Shown: positions 1 to 10,104, counted from the stretch's first letter. The stretch is 64,000 nt of DNA from Ralstonia soli (GCF_023955655.1 NZ_JAMXHT010000011.1:1-64000); one strand, 5' to 3'. The notes: a model not told the origin generated them from the letters alone. Translations and numbers: made by a program.

Positions 1-704
1 CGATCATCAAGGGTTCGGCCAAGCTGGCGCTGGAAGGCGACAAGGGCGAGCTGGGCGAAGTGGCCATCATGAACCTGGCCGACGCACTGGACACCTACAT
101 CCCGACGCCGGAGCGCGCTGTTGACGGTACGTTCCTGATGCCGGTGGAAGACGTGTTCTCGATCTCGGGTCGCGGCACCGTGGTGACCGGCCGTATCGAG
201 CGCGGCGTGATCAAGGTCGGCGAAGAAATCGAAATCGTCGGTATCGCCATGGACGGCGACAAGCCGAAGATCGACAAGACCACCTGCACGGGCGTGGAAA
301 TGTTCCGCAAGCTGCTGGACCAAGGTCAAGCAGGCGACAACGTCGGTATTCTGCTGCGTGGCACGAAGCGCGAAGACGTTCAGCGTGGTCAAGTGCTGGC
401 CAAGCCGGGCTCGATCAAGCCGCACACGGAATTCACGGGCGAGGTCTACATCCTGTCGAAGGACGAAGGCGGTCGTCACACCCCGTTCTTCAACAACTAT
501 CGCCCGCAGTTCTACTTCCGTACGACGGACGTGACTGGCTCGATCGCCCTGCCGGAAGGCAAGGAAATGGTCATGCCGGGTGACAACGTGTCGATCACCG
601 TCAAGCTGATCGCCCCGATCGCCATGGAAGAAGGCCTGCGCTTCGCTATCCGCGAAGGCGGCCGTACCGTGGGTGCTGGCGTCGTTGCCAAGATCCTGAA
701 GTAA
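1..704 (+). CDS. tuf: Elongation factor Tu, 3' part (5' end outside window)
   Basis: EF-Tu carries aminoacyl-tRNA to the ribosomal A site as a GTP complex in the cytoplasm. The frame is open from base 3, so about 233 C-terminal residues of a protein usually near 396 residues are present: the end of the GTPase domain, then beta-barrel domain 2 (from about [12 protein letters not shown], with GRGTVVTGR) and domain 3 ([19 protein letters not shown], ending VAKILK). The ATG at 60 is internal and not a start. It lies 107 bases ahead of rpsJ on the same strand, the usual tuf-rpsJ order. The identification is essentially certain; which of the possible two tuf copies this is cannot be told here. Confidence 0.98.
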   Translation, partial: IIKGSAKLALEGDKGELGEVAIMNLADALDTYIPTPERAVDGTFLMPVEDVFSISGRGTVVTGRIERGVIKVGEEIEIVGIAMDGDKPKIDKTTCTGVEMFRKLLDQGQAGDNVGILLRGTKREDVQRGQVLAKPGSIKPHTEFTGEVYILSKDEGGRHTPFFNNYRPQFYFRTTDVTGSIALPEGKEMVMPGDNVSITVKLIAPIAMEEGLRFAIREGGRTVGAGVVAKILK

Positions 705-713
705 AAGGCGGAT

Positions 714-749
714 CGATGCGCTGTTCCTCGCAAGGGGCGCGGCGCATCG
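714..749 (+). repeat. Inverted repeat between tuf and rpsJ
   Basis: CGATGCGC at 714-721 and GCGCATCG at 742-749 are perfect 8-base complements with a 20-base loop. No T run follows, so it is not a typical terminator. It may be an RNA processing or mRNA-stabilising stem at the end of the very abundant tuf message. Confidence 0.5.
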
Positions 750-811
750 CTTGTTGCATCGCTCTTTCAATCTCCCGGCGGCCCGGCCGCCATGCTCTTT
801 AAGGAAACATC

Positions 812-1123
812 ATGCAGAACCAGAAGATCCGTATCCGCCTGAAGGCCTTCGACTATCGCCTGATCGACCAGTCGGCCGCTGAAATCGTCGAAACCGCCAA
901 GCGCACTGGCGCAATCGTCAAGGGCCCGGTGCCCCTGCCGACCCGCATCCAGCGTTTCGACGTTCTGCGTTCGCCGCACGTCAACAAGACCAGCCGCGAC
1001 CAGTTCGAAATCCGCACGCACCAGCGCCTGATGGACATCGTCGATCCGACGGACAAGACCGTCGACGCGCTGATGAAGCTGGACCTGCCGGCTGGCGTGG
1101 ACGTCGAGATCAAGCTGCAGTAA
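812..1123 (+). CDS. rpsJ: 30S ribosomal protein S10
   Basis: S10 is a head protein of the 30S subunit and also the NusE subunit of transcription antitermination complexes. The 103-residue product begins [19 protein letters not shown] and contains the family's typical GPVPLPTRI stretch; length matches the family. A purine-rich AAGGAAA lies 6-8 bases before the ATG. In E. coli rpsJ leads the S10 operon, but here a strong terminator (1159-1193) and a new promoter (1249-1277) separate it from rplC, so it probably belongs to the tuf transcript. Confidence 0.98.
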   Translation: MQNQKIRIRLKAFDYRLIDQSAAEIVETAKRTGAIVKGPVPLPTRIQRFDVLRSPHVNKTSRDQFEIRTHQRLMDIVDPTDKTVDALMKLDLPAGVDVEIKLQ

Positions 1124-1158
1124 GCAAGACGCGCTGCCGGGTCGTACCGGCAACGGGC

Positions 1159-1195
1159 AAACGGCGAGCCAGGTGCTCGCCGTTTTGCTTTTTCG
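1159..1195 (+). terminator. Intrinsic terminator after rpsJ
   Basis: Perfect 11-bp stem: AAACGGCGAGC at 1159-1169, loop CAGGT, GCTCGCCGTTT at 1175-1185, then TGCTTTTTC. This strongly suggests the tuf-rpsJ transcription unit ends here rather than continuing into rplC. Confidence 0.85.
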
Positions 1196-1248
1196 GCGAC
1201 GGATGTTGCGCTGCACGCCACGCCCGGTCGCACATTCCGCAGTCGTGC

Positions 1249-1277
1249 TTGCAGATTGTTCGTAACCGGGATATAGT
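1249..1277 (+). promoter_or_regulatory. Sigma-70 promoter of the rplC-rplD-rplW... unit
   Basis: TTGCAG at 1249-1254 (-35) and TATAGT at 1272-1277 (-10) are separated by 17 bases. It sits just after the rpsJ terminator. The expected start near 1284 gives a leader of about 127 bases before the rplC ATG at 1411. The rplN promoter (6190-6217) has the same -10 hexamer. Confidence 0.75.
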
Positions 1278-1283
1278 GTAGGG

Positions 1284-1410
1284 CTACCCCTTTAGTCAAG
1301 GGGAGTGGGCTGGCCATTTTGGCCTCGCGCCGTCTCTTTAGGCGCAGTCCAGTTCAAGATTCGTAGTATCAATCAGCCCCGGCCAATCGCAGCTGGGAAT
1401 GGAGCAAACC
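1284..1410 (+). promoter_or_regulatory. Leader region ahead of rplC
   Basis: This roughly 127-base untranslated stretch contains a short GGCC-ATTTT-GGCC hairpin near 1312-1324 and CCAATCGCAGCTGG at 1383-1396, which differs by two bases from a 14-mer in the rplN leader (6337-6350). The ribosome binding site GGAG is at 1401-1404. An L4-type or other r-protein autoregulatory leader is possible but not shown. Confidence 0.4.
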
Positions 1411-2064
1411 ATGAGCCTTGGCCTTGTAGGTCGCAAGGTTGGCATGACCCGTATTTTCACGGACGACGGCGATTCGATTCCCGTCACCGTGCTCGAGGTC
1501 GGCGACAACCGCGTGACGCAAATCAAGACGGACGAGACCGACGGTTACACCGCCGTTCAAGTCACCTTCGGCACCCGACGCGCCAGCCGCGTCACCAAGC
1601 CGCTGGCGGGTCATCTCGCCAAAGCCGGCGTGGAAGCGGGCGAAGTCATCAAAGAATTCCGAGTGGATGCCGCTCGTGCCGCTGAATTCCAGCCTGGCGC
1701 GAACATCAGCGTCGACCTGTTCGAAGTCGGTCAAAAGATCGACGTCCAGGGTGTGACGATTGGTAAGGGCTACGCCGGTACCATCAAGCGTTACAACTTC
1801 TCGTCGGGCCGCGCCTCGCACGGTAATTCGCGCTCGCACAACGTGCCGGGCTCGATCGGTATGGCGCAGGATCCGGGCCGCGTGTTCCCGGGTAAGCGCA
1901 TGACCGGTCACATGGGTGACGTCACCCGTACCGTTCAGAACCTGGAAATCGCCAAGATCGACGCAGAGCGCAAGCTGCTGCTGGTCAAGGGCGCAATCCC
2001 GGGCGCCAAGGGCGGTCAAGTCATCGTCACGCCGGCCGTGAAGGCCCGCGCCAAGAAGGCATAA
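1411..2064 (+). CDS. rplC: 50S ribosomal protein L3
   Basis: L3 is an early assembly protein of the 50S subunit near the peptidyl-transferase centre. The product begins [20 protein letters not shown] and carries the conserved loop [21 protein letters not shown] chose the ATG at 1411 (217 residues) because GGAG lies 6 bases before it; an in-frame ATG at 1399 would add MEQT and overlap that site. First gene of a run continuing rplD, rplW, rplB with gaps of only a few bases or overlaps. Confidence 0.97.
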   Translation: MSLGLVGRKVGMTRIFTDDGDSIPVTVLEVGDNRVTQIKTDETDGYTAVQVTFGTRRASRVTKPLAGHLAKAGVEAGEVIKEFRVDAARAAEFQPGANISVDLFEVGQKIDVQGVTIGKGYAGTIKRYNFSSGRASHGNSRSHNVPGSIGMAQDPGRVFPGKRMTGHMGDVTRTVQNLEIAKIDAERKLLLVKGAIPGAKGGQVIVTPAVKARAKKA

Positions 2065-2075
2065 GGAGCAAACGC

Positions 2076-2696
2076 ATGGAACTGAAGCTGCTCCAGGACA
2101 ACGGTCAACTCGGCGCTGGCGTTGCTGCCTCGCCGGAAGTGTTCGGCCGTGACTACAACGAAGCCCTCGTTCACCAGATCGTCGTCGCTTACCAGGCCAA
2201 CGCTCGCAGCGGTAACCGTAAGCAGAAGGATCGTGAAGAGGTCAAGCACACGACCAAGAAGCCGTGGCGCCAAAAGGGTACGGGCCGCGCCCGTGCAGGT
2301 ATGAGCTCCTCCCCGCTGTGGCGCGGGGGTGGTCGTATCTTCCCGAACAGCCCGGAAGAAAACTTCTCGCAGAAGGTCAACAAGAAGATGTACCGCGCCG
2401 GCATGCGCTCGATTTACTCGCAGCTTGCCCGTGAAGGTCGCATCAACGTCGTTGACAGCCTGTCCGTCGAAGCCCCGAAGACCAAGCTGCTGGCCGACAA
2501 GCTCGGCGCCATGGGCCTGGACTCGGTGCTCGTGATTACCGATAACCTGGACGAAAACCTCTTCCTGGCATCGCGCAACCTGGCGCACGTGCTCGTGGTT
2601 GAGCCGCGTCACGCTGACCCCCTGTCGCTCGTGCACTACAAGAAGGTGCTCGTGACGAAGGGTGCCGTCGCGCAGATCGAGGAGTTGCTGAAATGA
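2076..2696 (+). CDS. rplD: 50S ribosomal protein L4
   Basis: L4 is a 50S assembly protein lining the exit tunnel; in E. coli it also represses the S10 operon through its leader RNA. The 206 residues fit the family, with the extended-loop motif [16 protein letters not shown] and the following [20 protein letters not shown] precedes the start. The stop overlaps the rplW start (ATGA). Whether L4 still controls this cluster is open, since the rplC unit here has its own promoter and leader. Confidence 0.97.
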   Translation: MELKLLQDNGQLGAGVAASPEVFGRDYNEALVHQIVVAYQANARSGNRKQKDREEVKHTTKKPWRQKGTGRARAGMSSSPLWRGGGRIFPNSPEENFSQKVNKKMYRAGMRSIYSQLAREGRINVVDSLSVEAPKTKLLADKLGAMGLDSVLVITDNLDENLFLASRNLAHVLVVEPRHADPLSLVHYKKVLVTKGAVAQIEELLK

Positions 2697-3007
2697 CGCA
2701 AGTTGCCAAGAACGACCATCGCCTGATGCAGGTGCTGCTGGCGCCTGTGGTGTCTGAAAAGGCAACCCTGGTGGCCGAGAAAAACGAACAGGTCGTGTTC
2801 GAAGTGGCTCCCGACGCCAACAAGATCGAGGTGAAGGCTGCCGTCGAACTGCTGTTCAAGGTCGAAGTCGCTTCCGTCCAGATCCTGAACCGCAAGGGCA
2901 AGCAAAAGCGCTTCGGTCGCTTCATGGGTCGTCGTAACCACGTGAAGATGGCCTATGTCTCGCTGAAGCCGGGCCAGGAAATCAATTTTGAAGCGGAGGC
3001 CAAGTAA
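2693..3007 (+). CDS. rplW: 50S ribosomal protein L23
   Basis: L23 sits at the tunnel exit and docks trigger factor and the signal recognition particle. The 104-residue product has the conserved core APVVSEKAT near residues 16-24 and the [14 protein letters not shown] basic segment. It starts within the rplD stop codon (ATGA), indicating translational coupling, and ends 2 bases before rplB. Confidence 0.97.
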   Translation: MTQVAKNDHRLMQVLLAPVVSEKATLVAEKNEQVVFEVAPDANKIEVKAAVELLFKVEVASVQILNRKGKQKRFGRFMGRRNHVKMAYVSLKPGQEINFEAEAK

Positions 3008-3009
3008 TC

Positions 3010-3840
3010 ATGGCACTCGTTAAGACCAAGCCGACATCGCCGGGCCGCCGCTCGATGGTGAAGGTCGTCAACCCCGACCTTCACAAGGGTGCGCCGCACG
3101 CTCCGCTGCTGGAAAAGCAAATCCAGAAGTCGGGTCGTAACAACAACGGCCACATCACCACCCGTCATAAGGGTGGTGGTCACAAGCATCACTATCGCGT
3201 CGTCGATTTCAAGCGTAACGATAAGGACGGTATCCCGGCCAAGATCGAGCGTCTGGAATACGACCCGAACCGTAGCGCCAACATCGCGCTCGTGCTGTTC
3301 GCTGACGGCGAGCGCCGCTACATCATCGCCCCGAAGGGCGCTGTGGTTGGCCAAGCCATCGCCAACGGCTCGGAAGCGCCGATCAAGGCCGGTAACAACC
3401 TGCCGATCCGCAACATTCCGGTCGGTACGACGATCCACTGTGTGGAAATCCTGCCGGGCAAGGGCGCTCAAGTTGCCCGTTCGGCTGGTACGTCTGCCGT
3501 GCTGCTGGCTCGCGAAGGCATCTACGCTCAGGTGCGTCTGCGCTCGGGTGAAGTGCGTCGCGTGCACATCGAGTGCCGTGCAACCATCGGTGAAGTGGGC
3601 AACGAAGAGCACAGCCTGCGCCAGATCGGCAAGGCCGGTGCAACCCGTTGGCGCGGTATTCGCCCGACCGTTCGCGGTGTGGTGATGAACCCGGTGGATC
3701 ACCCGCACGGTGGTGGTGAAGGTAAGACCGCTGCTGGTCGCGATCCGGTGTCGCCGTGGGGTACCCCGACGAAGGGTTATCGCACCCGTCGTAACAAGCG
3801 CACGGACAGCATGATCGTTCAGCGCCGTCACAAGCGTTAA
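3010..3840 (+). CDS. rplB: 50S ribosomal protein L2
   Basis: L2 is a primary 23S rRNA binding protein needed for subunit joining and peptidyl transfer. The 276-residue product starts [19 protein letters not shown] and holds the diagnostic [14 protein letters not shown] near residues 226-239, including the conserved His, and the basic C-terminus [15 protein letters not shown]. Length and order (rplW-rplB-rpsS) match other bacteria. Confidence 0.98.
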   Translation: MALVKTKPTSPGRRSMVKVVNPDLHKGAPHAPLLEKQIQKSGRNNNGHITTRHKGGGHKHHYRVVDFKRNDKDGIPAKIERLEYDPNRSANIALVLFADGERRYIIAPKGAVVGQAIANGSEAPIKAGNNLPIRNIPVGTTIHCVEILPGKGAQVARSAGTSAVLLAREGIYAQVRLRSGEVRRVHIECRATIGEVGNEEHSLRQIGKAGATRWRGIRPTVRGVVMNPVDHPHGGGEGKTAAGRDPVSPWGTPTKGYRTRRNKRTDSMIVQRRHKR

Positions 3841-3861
3841 TCGGTAGGTAGGAGCTAAGAA

Positions 3862-4137
3862 ATGACTCGTTCCGTAAAGAAAGGTCCGTTCATCGACGCC
3901 CACCTGCTGAAGAAGGTGGAAGCGGCGGTGAGCACCAAGGACAAGAAGCCCATCAAGACGTGGTCGCGTCGTTCGACCATTCTGCCGGACTTCATCGGCC
4001 TGACGATCGCCGTTCACAACGGCCGTCAGCACGTCCCCGTGTACGTCACGGAAAACATGGTTGGCCACAAGCTCGGCGAATTTGCGCTCACGCGCACGTT
4101 CAAGGGCCACGCTGCCGACAAGAAAGCGAAGCGATAA
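3862..4137 (+). CDS. rpsS: 30S ribosomal protein S19
   Basis: S19 is a head protein of the 30S subunit that works with S13 near the A-site tRNA. The 91-residue product starts [18 protein letters not shown] and contains the conserved [36 protein letters not shown] provides the ribosome binding site. It ends 9 bases before rplV. Confidence 0.97.
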   Translation: MTRSVKKGPFIDAHLLKKVEAAVSTKDKKPIKTWSRRSTILPDFIGLTIAVHNGRQHVPVYVTENMVGHKLGEFALTRTFKGHAADKKAKR

Positions 4138-4146
4138 GGGGCAATC

Positions 4147-4476
4147 ATGGAAGTTAAAGCGATTCATCGCGGCGCCCGTATCTCCGCACAGAAGACGCGC
4201 CTGGTTGCTGACCAGATCCGCGGCCTGTCGATCGAGCGTGCGCTCAACGTGCTGACGTTCAGCCCGAAGAAGGCGGCTGGCATCGTGAAGAAGGTGGTTG
4301 AGTCCGCCATCGCGAACGCCGAGCACAACGAAGGCGCCGACATCGATGAGCTGAAGGTCAAGTCGATCTACATCGACAAGGCAACGTCGCTCAAGCGCTT
4401 CACCGCGCGTGCGAAGGGCCGTGGCAACCGCATCGAGAAACAAACCTGTCACATCACTGTGACGCTGGGCAACTAA
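4147..4476 (+). CDS. rplV: 50S ribosomal protein L22
   Basis: L22 spans the 50S subunit and its hairpin narrows the exit tunnel. The 109-residue product starts [19 protein letters not shown] and ends with the conserved hairpin segment [31 protein letters not shown] precedes the ATG. Nine bases separate it from rpsC. Confidence 0.97.
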   Translation: MEVKAIHRGARISAQKTRLVADQIRGLSIERALNVLTFSPKKAAGIVKKVVESAIANAEHNEGADIDELKVKSIYIDKATSLKRFTARAKGRGNRIEKQTCHITVTLGN

Positions 4477-4485
4477 GGGGTCACG

Positions 4486-5274
<789 letters not shown>

Positions 5275-5276
5275 AC

Positions 5277-5693
5277 ATGCTGCAACCGAAGCGTAGGAAG
5301 TACCGCAAGGAGCAGAAGGGCCGCAACACGGGTATCGCAACGCGCGGTAATGCGGTCTCCTTCGGTGAGTTCGGCCTCAAGGCGATGGGTCGTGGCCGTC
5401 TGACTGCACGTCAGATCGAGTCCGCCCGTCGTGCGATGACCCGTCACATCAAGCGTGGCGGCCGCATTTGGATCCGGATTTTCCCGGACAAGCCGATCTC
5501 GAAGAAGCCTGCCGAAGTCCGTATGGGTAACGGTAAGGGCAACCCGGAATACTACGTGGCTGAAATTCAGCCGGGCAAGATGCTGTACGAAATGGACGGC
5601 GTCGGCGAAGAACTGGCACGCGAGGCTTTCCGCCTGGCTGCTGCCAAGCTGCCGATCGCGACCAGCTTCGTGGTGCGTCAGGTCGGAACGTAA
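5277..5693 (+). CDS. rplP: 50S ribosomal protein L16
   Basis: L16 organises the A-site tRNA region of the 50S subunit. The 138-residue product starts [17 protein letters not shown] and contains [18 protein letters not shown] and the conserved [19 protein letters not shown] segment with the Arg that is hydroxylated in some bacteria. It follows rpsC by 2 bases and precedes rpmC by 12. Confidence 0.97.
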   Translation: MLQPKRRKYRKEQKGRNTGIATRGNAVSFGEFGLKAMGRGRLTARQIESARRAMTRHIKRGGRIWIRIFPDKPISKKPAEVRMGNGKGNPEYYVAEIQPGKMLYEMDGVGEELAREAFRLAAAKLPIATSFVVRQVGT

Positions 5694-5705
5694 GGAGCAC
5701 ACACC

Positions 5706-5900
5706 ATGAAAGCATCCGAACTGCGCGACAAAGATGTCGCTGGCCTGAATCAGGAGCTCTCCGAGCTGCTGAAGGCTCAATTTGGCCTGCGCATGCAAAA
5801 GGCGACGCAACAGCTGCAGAACACCAGCCAGCTGAAGAAGGTGCGTCGTGACATCGCGCGCGTCCGTACCGTGCTGGGCCAGAAGGGGAGCCAGAAATGA
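5706..5900 (+). CDS. rpmC: 50S ribosomal protein L29
   Basis: L29 lies near the tunnel exit next to L23. The 64-residue, highly charged, helical product begins [18 protein letters not shown] and has the conserved [33 protein letters not shown] provides the ribosome binding site. The stop overlaps the rpsQ start (ATGA). Confidence 0.96.
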   Translation: MKASELRDKDVAGLNQELSELLKAQFGLRMQKATQQLQNTSQLKKVRRDIARVRTVLGQKGSQK

Positions 5901-6166
5901 CTGAAGCCGCAACGTCCCTGAAGCGCACGCTCGTCGGTCGCGTTGTCAGCAACAAGATGGACAAGACCGTAACGGTCCTGGTTGAAAACCGCGTCAAGCA
6001 TCCGCTGTACGGCAAGTACGTGGTGCGCTCGAAGAAGTACCATGCGCACGACGAAGCCAACCAGTACAACGAAGGCGACAAGGTTGAGATCACGGAATCG
6101 CGTCCGATCTCCCGCACCAAGTCGTGGGTGGTGTCGCGTCTGCTTGAAGCTGCGCGCGTGATCTAA
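5897..6166 (+). CDS. rpsQ: 30S ribosomal protein S17
   Basis: S17 is a primary 16S rRNA binding protein with an OB fold. The 89-residue product carries [19 protein letters not shown] and the conserved [10 protein letters not shown] and [11 protein letters not shown] motifs. It is translationally coupled to rpmC. It is the last gene of the S10-type run; a 267-base gap with a promoter follows before rplN. Confidence 0.97.
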   Translation: MTEAATSLKRTLVGRVVSNKMDKTVTVLVENRVKHPLYGKYVVRSKKYHAHDEANQYNEGDKVEITESRPISRTKSWVVSRLLEAARVI

Positions 6167-6189
6167 AACAACAGCTGAGCAGTTTGCTG

Positions 6190-6217
6190 TTGCAAGACCG
6201 AGATTATGTGATATAGT
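6190..6217 (+). promoter_or_regulatory. Promoter of the rplN (spc) unit
   Basis: TTGCAA at 6190-6195 and TATAGT at 6212-6217 are 16 bases apart. The same stretch also forms an inverted repeat (AAGACCGAGA at 6194-6203 and TCTCGGTCTT at 6217-6226) followed by TCCCTTT, so it could alternatively act as a weak terminator for the rpsQ end. The promoter reading fits the 267-base gap and the near identity to the rplC promoter. Confidence 0.65.
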
Positions 6218-6223
6218 CTCGGT

Positions 6224-6433
6224 CTTTCCCTTTGAGAGGGTTGTTGGCTACTTGGTCGGCGGCTCAGGTGAGGGGAAAAGCGAATGGGCCAGGCGGCAAT
6301 CGCCGTCGGGCAGCTACCGACTTCAAGTTGATCAACCCAATCGCGGTTGGCGCAATGCCAGCGGCCGGCGGGACCAAGACTGATCGCCTCTGCGCATTGT
6401 GCGTTTGGCGAATTAAGTTGGGACGAGAACACC
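6224..6433 (+). promoter_or_regulatory. Long leader ahead of rplN
   Basis: About 210 untranslated bases. It contains CCAATCGCGGTTGG at 6337-6350, able to form a CCAA/TTGG stem and matching 12 of 14 bases of the rplC leader element (1383-1396). The gene's ATG is at 6434. No open frame with a plausible start and function was found in it. It may be an autoregulatory r-protein leader. Confidence 0.4.
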
Positions 6434-6802
6434 ATGATTCAGACAGAAAGCCGGCTCGAAGTGGCCGATAACACGGGTGCGCGTGAAGTCATGTGCATCA
6501 AGGTGCTGGGCGGTTCGAAGCGCCGCTACGCCAGCGTCGGCGACATCATCAAGGTCAGCGTCAAGGATGCTGCCCCGCGTGGTCGCGTGAAGAAGGGCGA
6601 TATCTACAACGCCGTGGTGGTGCGTACCGCCAAGGGCGTGCGCCGTCCCGACGGCTCGCTCATCAAGTTCGACGGCAATGCCGCCGTGCTGCTGAACACC
6701 AAGCTTGAGCCGATCGGCACCCGTATCTTCGGGCCGGTCACTCGCGAACTCCGTACCGAGCGCTTCATGAAGATCGTGTCGCTCGCGCCGGAAGTGCTGT
6801 AA
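6434..6802 (+). CDS. rplN: 50S ribosomal protein L14
   Basis: L14 contacts 16S rRNA across the subunit interface and is a docking site for silencing factor RsfS. The 122-residue product starts [27 protein letters not shown], the standard start; an upstream in-frame ATG at 6347 would add an unconserved 29 residues and is rejected. FGPVTRELR near residues 102-110 is conserved. First gene of the spc-type run. Confidence 0.97.
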   Translation: MIQTESRLEVADNTGAREVMCIKVLGGSKRRYASVGDIIKVSVKDAAPRGRVKKGDIYNAVVVRTAKGVRRPDGSLIKFDGNAAVLLNTKLEPIGTRIFGPVTRELRTERFMKIVSLAPEVL

Positions 6803-6813
6803 TCGGAGGCCGC

Positions 6814-7122
6814 ATGAACAAGATTCGCAAGGGCGATCGCGTCATCGTCCGCACCGGTAAAGACAAGGGTAAGCAGGGTACTGTGCTGTCCGTGCTTGCT
6901 GAGCACGTGACGGTGGAAGGCGTGAACGTTGCCAAGAAGCACGTGCGCCCGAACCCGATGCTGGGTACCTCGGGTGGTGTGGTCGACAAGGTCATGCCCA
7001 TCCATATTTCGAACGTTGCGCTCGTGGATGCCAATGGCAAGCCGTCGCGCGTCGGCATCAAGGTTGAAGGCGGCGTGAAGACGCGCGTGCTGAAGACCAC
7101 CGGTGCTGCCGTCGGCGCTTGA
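6814..7122 (+). CDS. rplX: 50S ribosomal protein L24
   Basis: L24 is an assembly initiator of the 50S subunit. The 102-residue product has the KOW motif region [21 protein letters not shown] near residues 3-23, and [15 protein letters not shown] [11 protein letters not shown] further on. GGAGGCCGC precedes the ATG. It follows rplN by 11 bases. Confidence 0.97.
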   Translation: MNKIRKGDRVIVRTGKDKGKQGTVLSVLAEHVTVEGVNVAKKHVRPNPMLGTSGGVVDKVMPIHISNVALVDANGKPSRVGIKVEGGVKTRVLKTTGAAVGA

Positions 7123-7148
7123 TTCTGGGCGATAAAGAGGAGTTGAGC

Positions 7149-7691
7149 ATGACTGCGCGTCTGCAAGAGTTTTACAAAGAGAAGGTTGTGCCCGAGCTGA
7201 TCAAGCAGTTCGGTTACAAGTCCGTGATGGAAGTGCCGCGCATCACCAAGATCACCCTGAACATGGGTCTTGGCGAAGCGATCAATGACAAGAAGGTCAT
7301 CGAGCACGCCACCGGTGACCTGATCAAAATCGCTGGCCAGAAGCCCATTGTGACGAAGGCCCGCAAGGCTATCGCCGGCTTCAAGATTCGCCAGGGTTAC
7401 CCGATCGGCACGATGGTCACGCTGCGTGGCCAACGCATGTACGAATTCCTGGACCGCTTCATCACCGTGTCGCTGCCGCGCGTGCGTGACTTCCGCGGTG
7501 TGTCGGGCAAGGCGTTCGACGGTCGTGGCAACTACAACATCGGTGTGAAAGAGCAGATCATTTTCCCCGAAATCGAGTACGACAAGATCGACGCACTCCG
7601 TGGTCTGAACATCAGCATCACGACGACTGCGAAGAACGACGAGGAAGCGAAGGCGCTCCTCAATGCGTTCAAGTTCCCGTTCCGTAATTAA
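7149..7691 (+). CDS. rplE: 50S ribosomal protein L5
   Basis: L5 binds 5S rRNA and contacts the P-site tRNA. The ATG at 7149 gives 180 residues beginning [23 protein letters not shown], with AGGAGTTGAGC before it; the upstream in-frame ATG at 7119 overlaps rplX and lacks conservation. Motifs include [22 protein letters not shown] and [10 protein letters not shown]. In E. coli the S8 repressor site of the spc operon lies near this gene's start. Confidence 0.97.
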   Translation: MTARLQEFYKEKVVPELIKQFGYKSVMEVPRITKITLNMGLGEAINDKKVIEHATGDLIKIAGQKPIVTKARKAIAGFKIRQGYPIGTMVTLRGQRMYEFLDRFITVSLPRVRDFRGVSGKAFDGRGNYNIGVKEQIIFPEIEYDKIDALRGLNISITTTAKNDEEAKALLNAFKFPFRN

Positions 7692-7700
7692 GGGGTTACC

Positions 7701-8006
7701 GTGGCTAAATTGTCTCTGATCGAACGCGAGAAGAAGCGTGCCAAGCTCGTGGCCAAGTACGCTGAGAAGCGCGCCGCTCTCGAAGCCATCGTGGCAGACC
7801 AAAGCAAGTCGGAAGAAGAGCGTTACGAAGCGCGTCTGAAGCTGCAAGCGCTGCCGCGCAACGCGAACCCGACTCGTCAGCGCAACCGCTGCTCGATCAC
7901 CGGTCGTCCCCGCGGTACGTTCCGTAAGTTCGGCCTGGCGCGTAACAAGCTCCGTGAAATCGCCTTCAAGGGCGAAATCCCGGGTCTGACGAAAGCCAGC
8001 TGGTAA
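7701..8006 (+). CDS. rpsN: 30S ribosomal protein S14 (zinc-free type)
   Basis: S14 completes the 30S head. It starts at a GTG (7701) with AAGGGGTTACC before it and encodes 101 residues, [17 protein letters not shown]..., ending with [25 protein letters not shown]. Only one Cys is present, so this is the long zinc-independent form rather than the short CxxC form. Confidence 0.97.
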   Translation: MAKLSLIEREKKRAKLVAKYAEKRAALEAIVADQSKSEEERYEARLKLQALPRNANPTRQRNRCSITGRPRGTFRKFGLARNKLREIAFKGEIPGLTKASW

Positions 8007-8033
8007 TCACGCACAGGCTACAGGAGAAACAGT

Positions 8034-8429
8034 ATGAGCATGAGCGATCCGATCGCCGATATGCTGACGCGTATCCGCAACGCGCAAGCGGTGGAAAAAG
8101 CGTCGGTGGTCATGCCGTCGTCGAAGCTGAAGGTGGCAATCGCCAAAGTCCTGAAGGACGAAGGCTACATCGACGAATTCGCCGTGACCGAGCAGGGTGG
8201 CAAGTCTACCCTGACGATTGGTCTGAAGTACTACGCCGGCCGTCCGGTCATCGAGCGCCTGGAGCGCGTCTCGAAGCCTGGTCTGCGCGTGTACAAGGGC
8301 CGTAACGAAATCCCGCAAGTGATGAACGGCCTGGGTGTCGCCATCATCTCGACCCCGCAGGGTCTGATGACGGACCGCCGCGCCCGCGCAACCGGTGTCG
8401 GTGGCGAAGTCATTTGCTACGTCGCCTAA
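8034..8429 (+). CDS. rpsH: 30S ribosomal protein S8
   Basis: S8 is a central-domain assembly protein and, in E. coli, the translational repressor of the spc operon. The 131-residue product starts [18 protein letters not shown] and ends with the conserved [47 protein letters not shown] precedes the start. Length and position between rpsN and rplF are typical. Confidence 0.97.
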   Translation: MSMSDPIADMLTRIRNAQAVEKASVVMPSSKLKVAIAKVLKDEGYIDEFAVTEQGGKSTLTIGLKYYAGRPVIERLERVSKPGLRVYKGRNEIPQVMNGLGVAIISTPQGLMTDRRARATGVGGEVICYVA

Positions 8430-8441
8430 GGGAGGGGAACC

Positions 8442-8975
8442 ATGTCTCGCGTAGGTAAGGCTCCCATCGCGCTGCCCAAGGGCGCCGAAGTCAATTTCGC
8501 AGGTGGTCTGCTGACCGTCAAGGGCCCGCTGGGCACGCTGACGCAGCCGATTCACCAGCTGGTTAAGGTCAACACCGACAACGGCACGATTACGTTCGAG
8601 CCGGCAGATGAGTCGCGTGAAGCTAATGCGCTGCAAGGCACGATGCGCGCCCTCACGGCCAACATGGTCAAGGGTGTGACGACGGGCTTCGAGCGCAAGC
8701 TGAACCTGGTCGGCGTGGGTTACCGTGCTTCGCTTCAAGGTACCGCCCTGAAGCTGCAACTCGGTTTCTCGCACGACGTGATCCATGAGATGCCGGAAGG
8801 CGTGAAGGCGGAAACGCCGACGCAGACCGAAATCATCATCAAGGGTTCGGACAAGCAGAAAGTTGGTCAGGTCGCCGCTGAAGTGCGTGGCTATCGTCCG
8901 CCTGAGCCCTACAAGGGCAAGGGTGTGCGCTACGCCGACGAGCGCGTGATCCTGAAGGAAACCAAGAAGAAGTAA
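8442..8975 (+). CDS. rplF: 50S ribosomal protein L6
   Basis: L6 lies near the factor-binding site of the 50S subunit. The 177-residue product starts [17 protein letters not shown] and ends with the signature [22 protein letters not shown] (positions about 8899-8965). GGGAGGGGAACC is a strong ribosome binding site. Confidence 0.97.
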   Translation: MSRVGKAPIALPKGAEVNFAGGLLTVKGPLGTLTQPIHQLVKVNTDNGTITFEPADESREANALQGTMRALTANMVKGVTTGFERKLNLVGVGYRASLQGTALKLQLGFSHDVIHEMPEGVKAETPTQTEIIIKGSDKQKVGQVAAEVRGYRPPEPYKGKGVRYADERVILKETKKK

Positions 8976-8984
8976 GGTGCACAT

Positions 8985-9341
8985 ATGAACAAGAATGACT
9001 CTCGTTTGCGCCGTGCACGTCAGACCCGCCTGAAGATCGCGGAACTGAACGTTGCCCGTCTGGCTGTGCACCGTACCAATCTGCACATCTATGCGCAGGT
9101 CTTCTCGGAAGACGGCACCAAGGTCGTGGCTTCGGCATCGACCGCGGAAGCCGAAGTCCGCAAGGAACTGAACGGCAACGGTGGCAACACCGCCGCCGCT
9201 ACCCTGGTGGGTAAGCGTATCGCCGAGAAGGCGAAGGCTGCCGGCATCGAAGCCGTGGCGTTCGATCGCTCGGGTTTCCGTTATCACGGTCGCGTGAAGG
9301 CACTGGCTGACGCGGCACGCGAAGCTGGCCTGAAGTTCTAA
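8985..9341 (+). CDS. rplR: 50S ribosomal protein L18
   Basis: L18 binds 5S rRNA together with L5 and L25. The 118-residue product starts [18 protein letters not shown] and ends with the typical [39 protein letters not shown] lies before the ATG. Spacing from rplF is 9 bases and to rpsE 21. Confidence 0.97.
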   Translation: MNKNDSRLRRARQTRLKIAELNVARLAVHRTNLHIYAQVFSEDGTKVVASASTAEAEVRKELNGNGGNTAAATLVGKRIAEKAKAAGIEAVAFDRSGFRYHGRVKALADAAREAGLKF

Positions 9342-9362
9342 GCCGGCATAGAGGATATCGTC

Positions 9363-9881
9363 ATGGCAAAAATTCAACCGAAGGTCCAAGGGGACGAACG
9401 CGACGACGGTCTTCGCGAGAAGATGATCGCGGTCAACCGTGTGACCAAGGTGGTCAAAGGCGGCCGTATTCTCGGTTTCGCCGCACTGACCGTGGTGGGT
9501 GACGGCGACGGCCGTATCGGCATGGGCAAGGGCAAGGCTAAGGAAGTGCCCGTGGCCGTGCAGAAGGCAATGGACGAAGCCCGTCGCAAGATGGTCAAGG
9601 TTCCGCTGAAGAACGGTACGCTGCAGCACGAAGTGGTTGGCAAGCATGGCGCCGCTAAGGTGCAGATGATGCCCGCAAAGGACGGTACCGGTGTGATCGC
9701 CGGCGGTCCGATGCGCGCCATCTTCGAAGTGATGGGCGTGACGAACATCGTGACCAAGTCGCACGGTTCGACCAATCCTTACAACATGGTGCGCGCAACG
9801 CTGGATGGCCTGCGCAAGATGAGCACCCCGGCCGAAGTTGCAGCCAAGCGCGGCAAGTCGGTCGAAGAGATCCTCGGCTAA
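9363..9881 (+). CDS. rpsE: 30S ribosomal protein S5
   Basis: S5 is involved in decoding accuracy and the mRNA entry helicase. The 172-residue product contains the N-terminal double-stranded RNA-binding-like segment ([45 protein letters not shown]) and the C-terminal [26 protein letters not shown]. Length is typical. Confidence 0.97.
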
Positions 9882-9903
9882 GCCGAAGGGATAGGTGAAC
9901 GAT

Positions 9904-10086
9904 ATGTCGCAGAAAACCGTGAAAGTCCAACTCGTGCGCAGCCTGATCGGTACGCGCGAAGACCACCGCGCCACGGTGCGCGGCCTGGGCCTGCGCCGCA
10001 TGAACTCGGTGTCCGAATTGCAGGACACGCCCGCAGTGCGCGGCATGATCAACAAGGTGTCCTACCTGGTCAAGGTCATCGGCTAA
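9904..10086 (+). CDS. rpmD: 50S ribosomal protein L30
   Basis: L30 is a small peripheral 50S protein present in many bacteria. The ATG at 9904 gives 60 residues, [16 protein letters not shown]..., with [24 protein letters not shown]. An ATG at 9895 in the same frame would add three residues; GGGATAGGTG favours either, and the family start MSQK favours 9904. Located between rpsE and rplO as usual. Confidence 0.96.
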   Translation: MSQKTVKVQLVRSLIGTREDHRATVRGLGLRRMNSVSELQDTPAVRGMINKVSYLVKVIG

Positions 10087-10104
10087 GGCAAGACGGAGAA
10101 GAAC

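Noticed and set aside
8007-10055. A 682-codon minus-strand open frame opposite rpsH-rpmD
   Set aside because: Shadow of ribosomal protein genes; composition rich in His, Arg and Asp typical of antisense frames.
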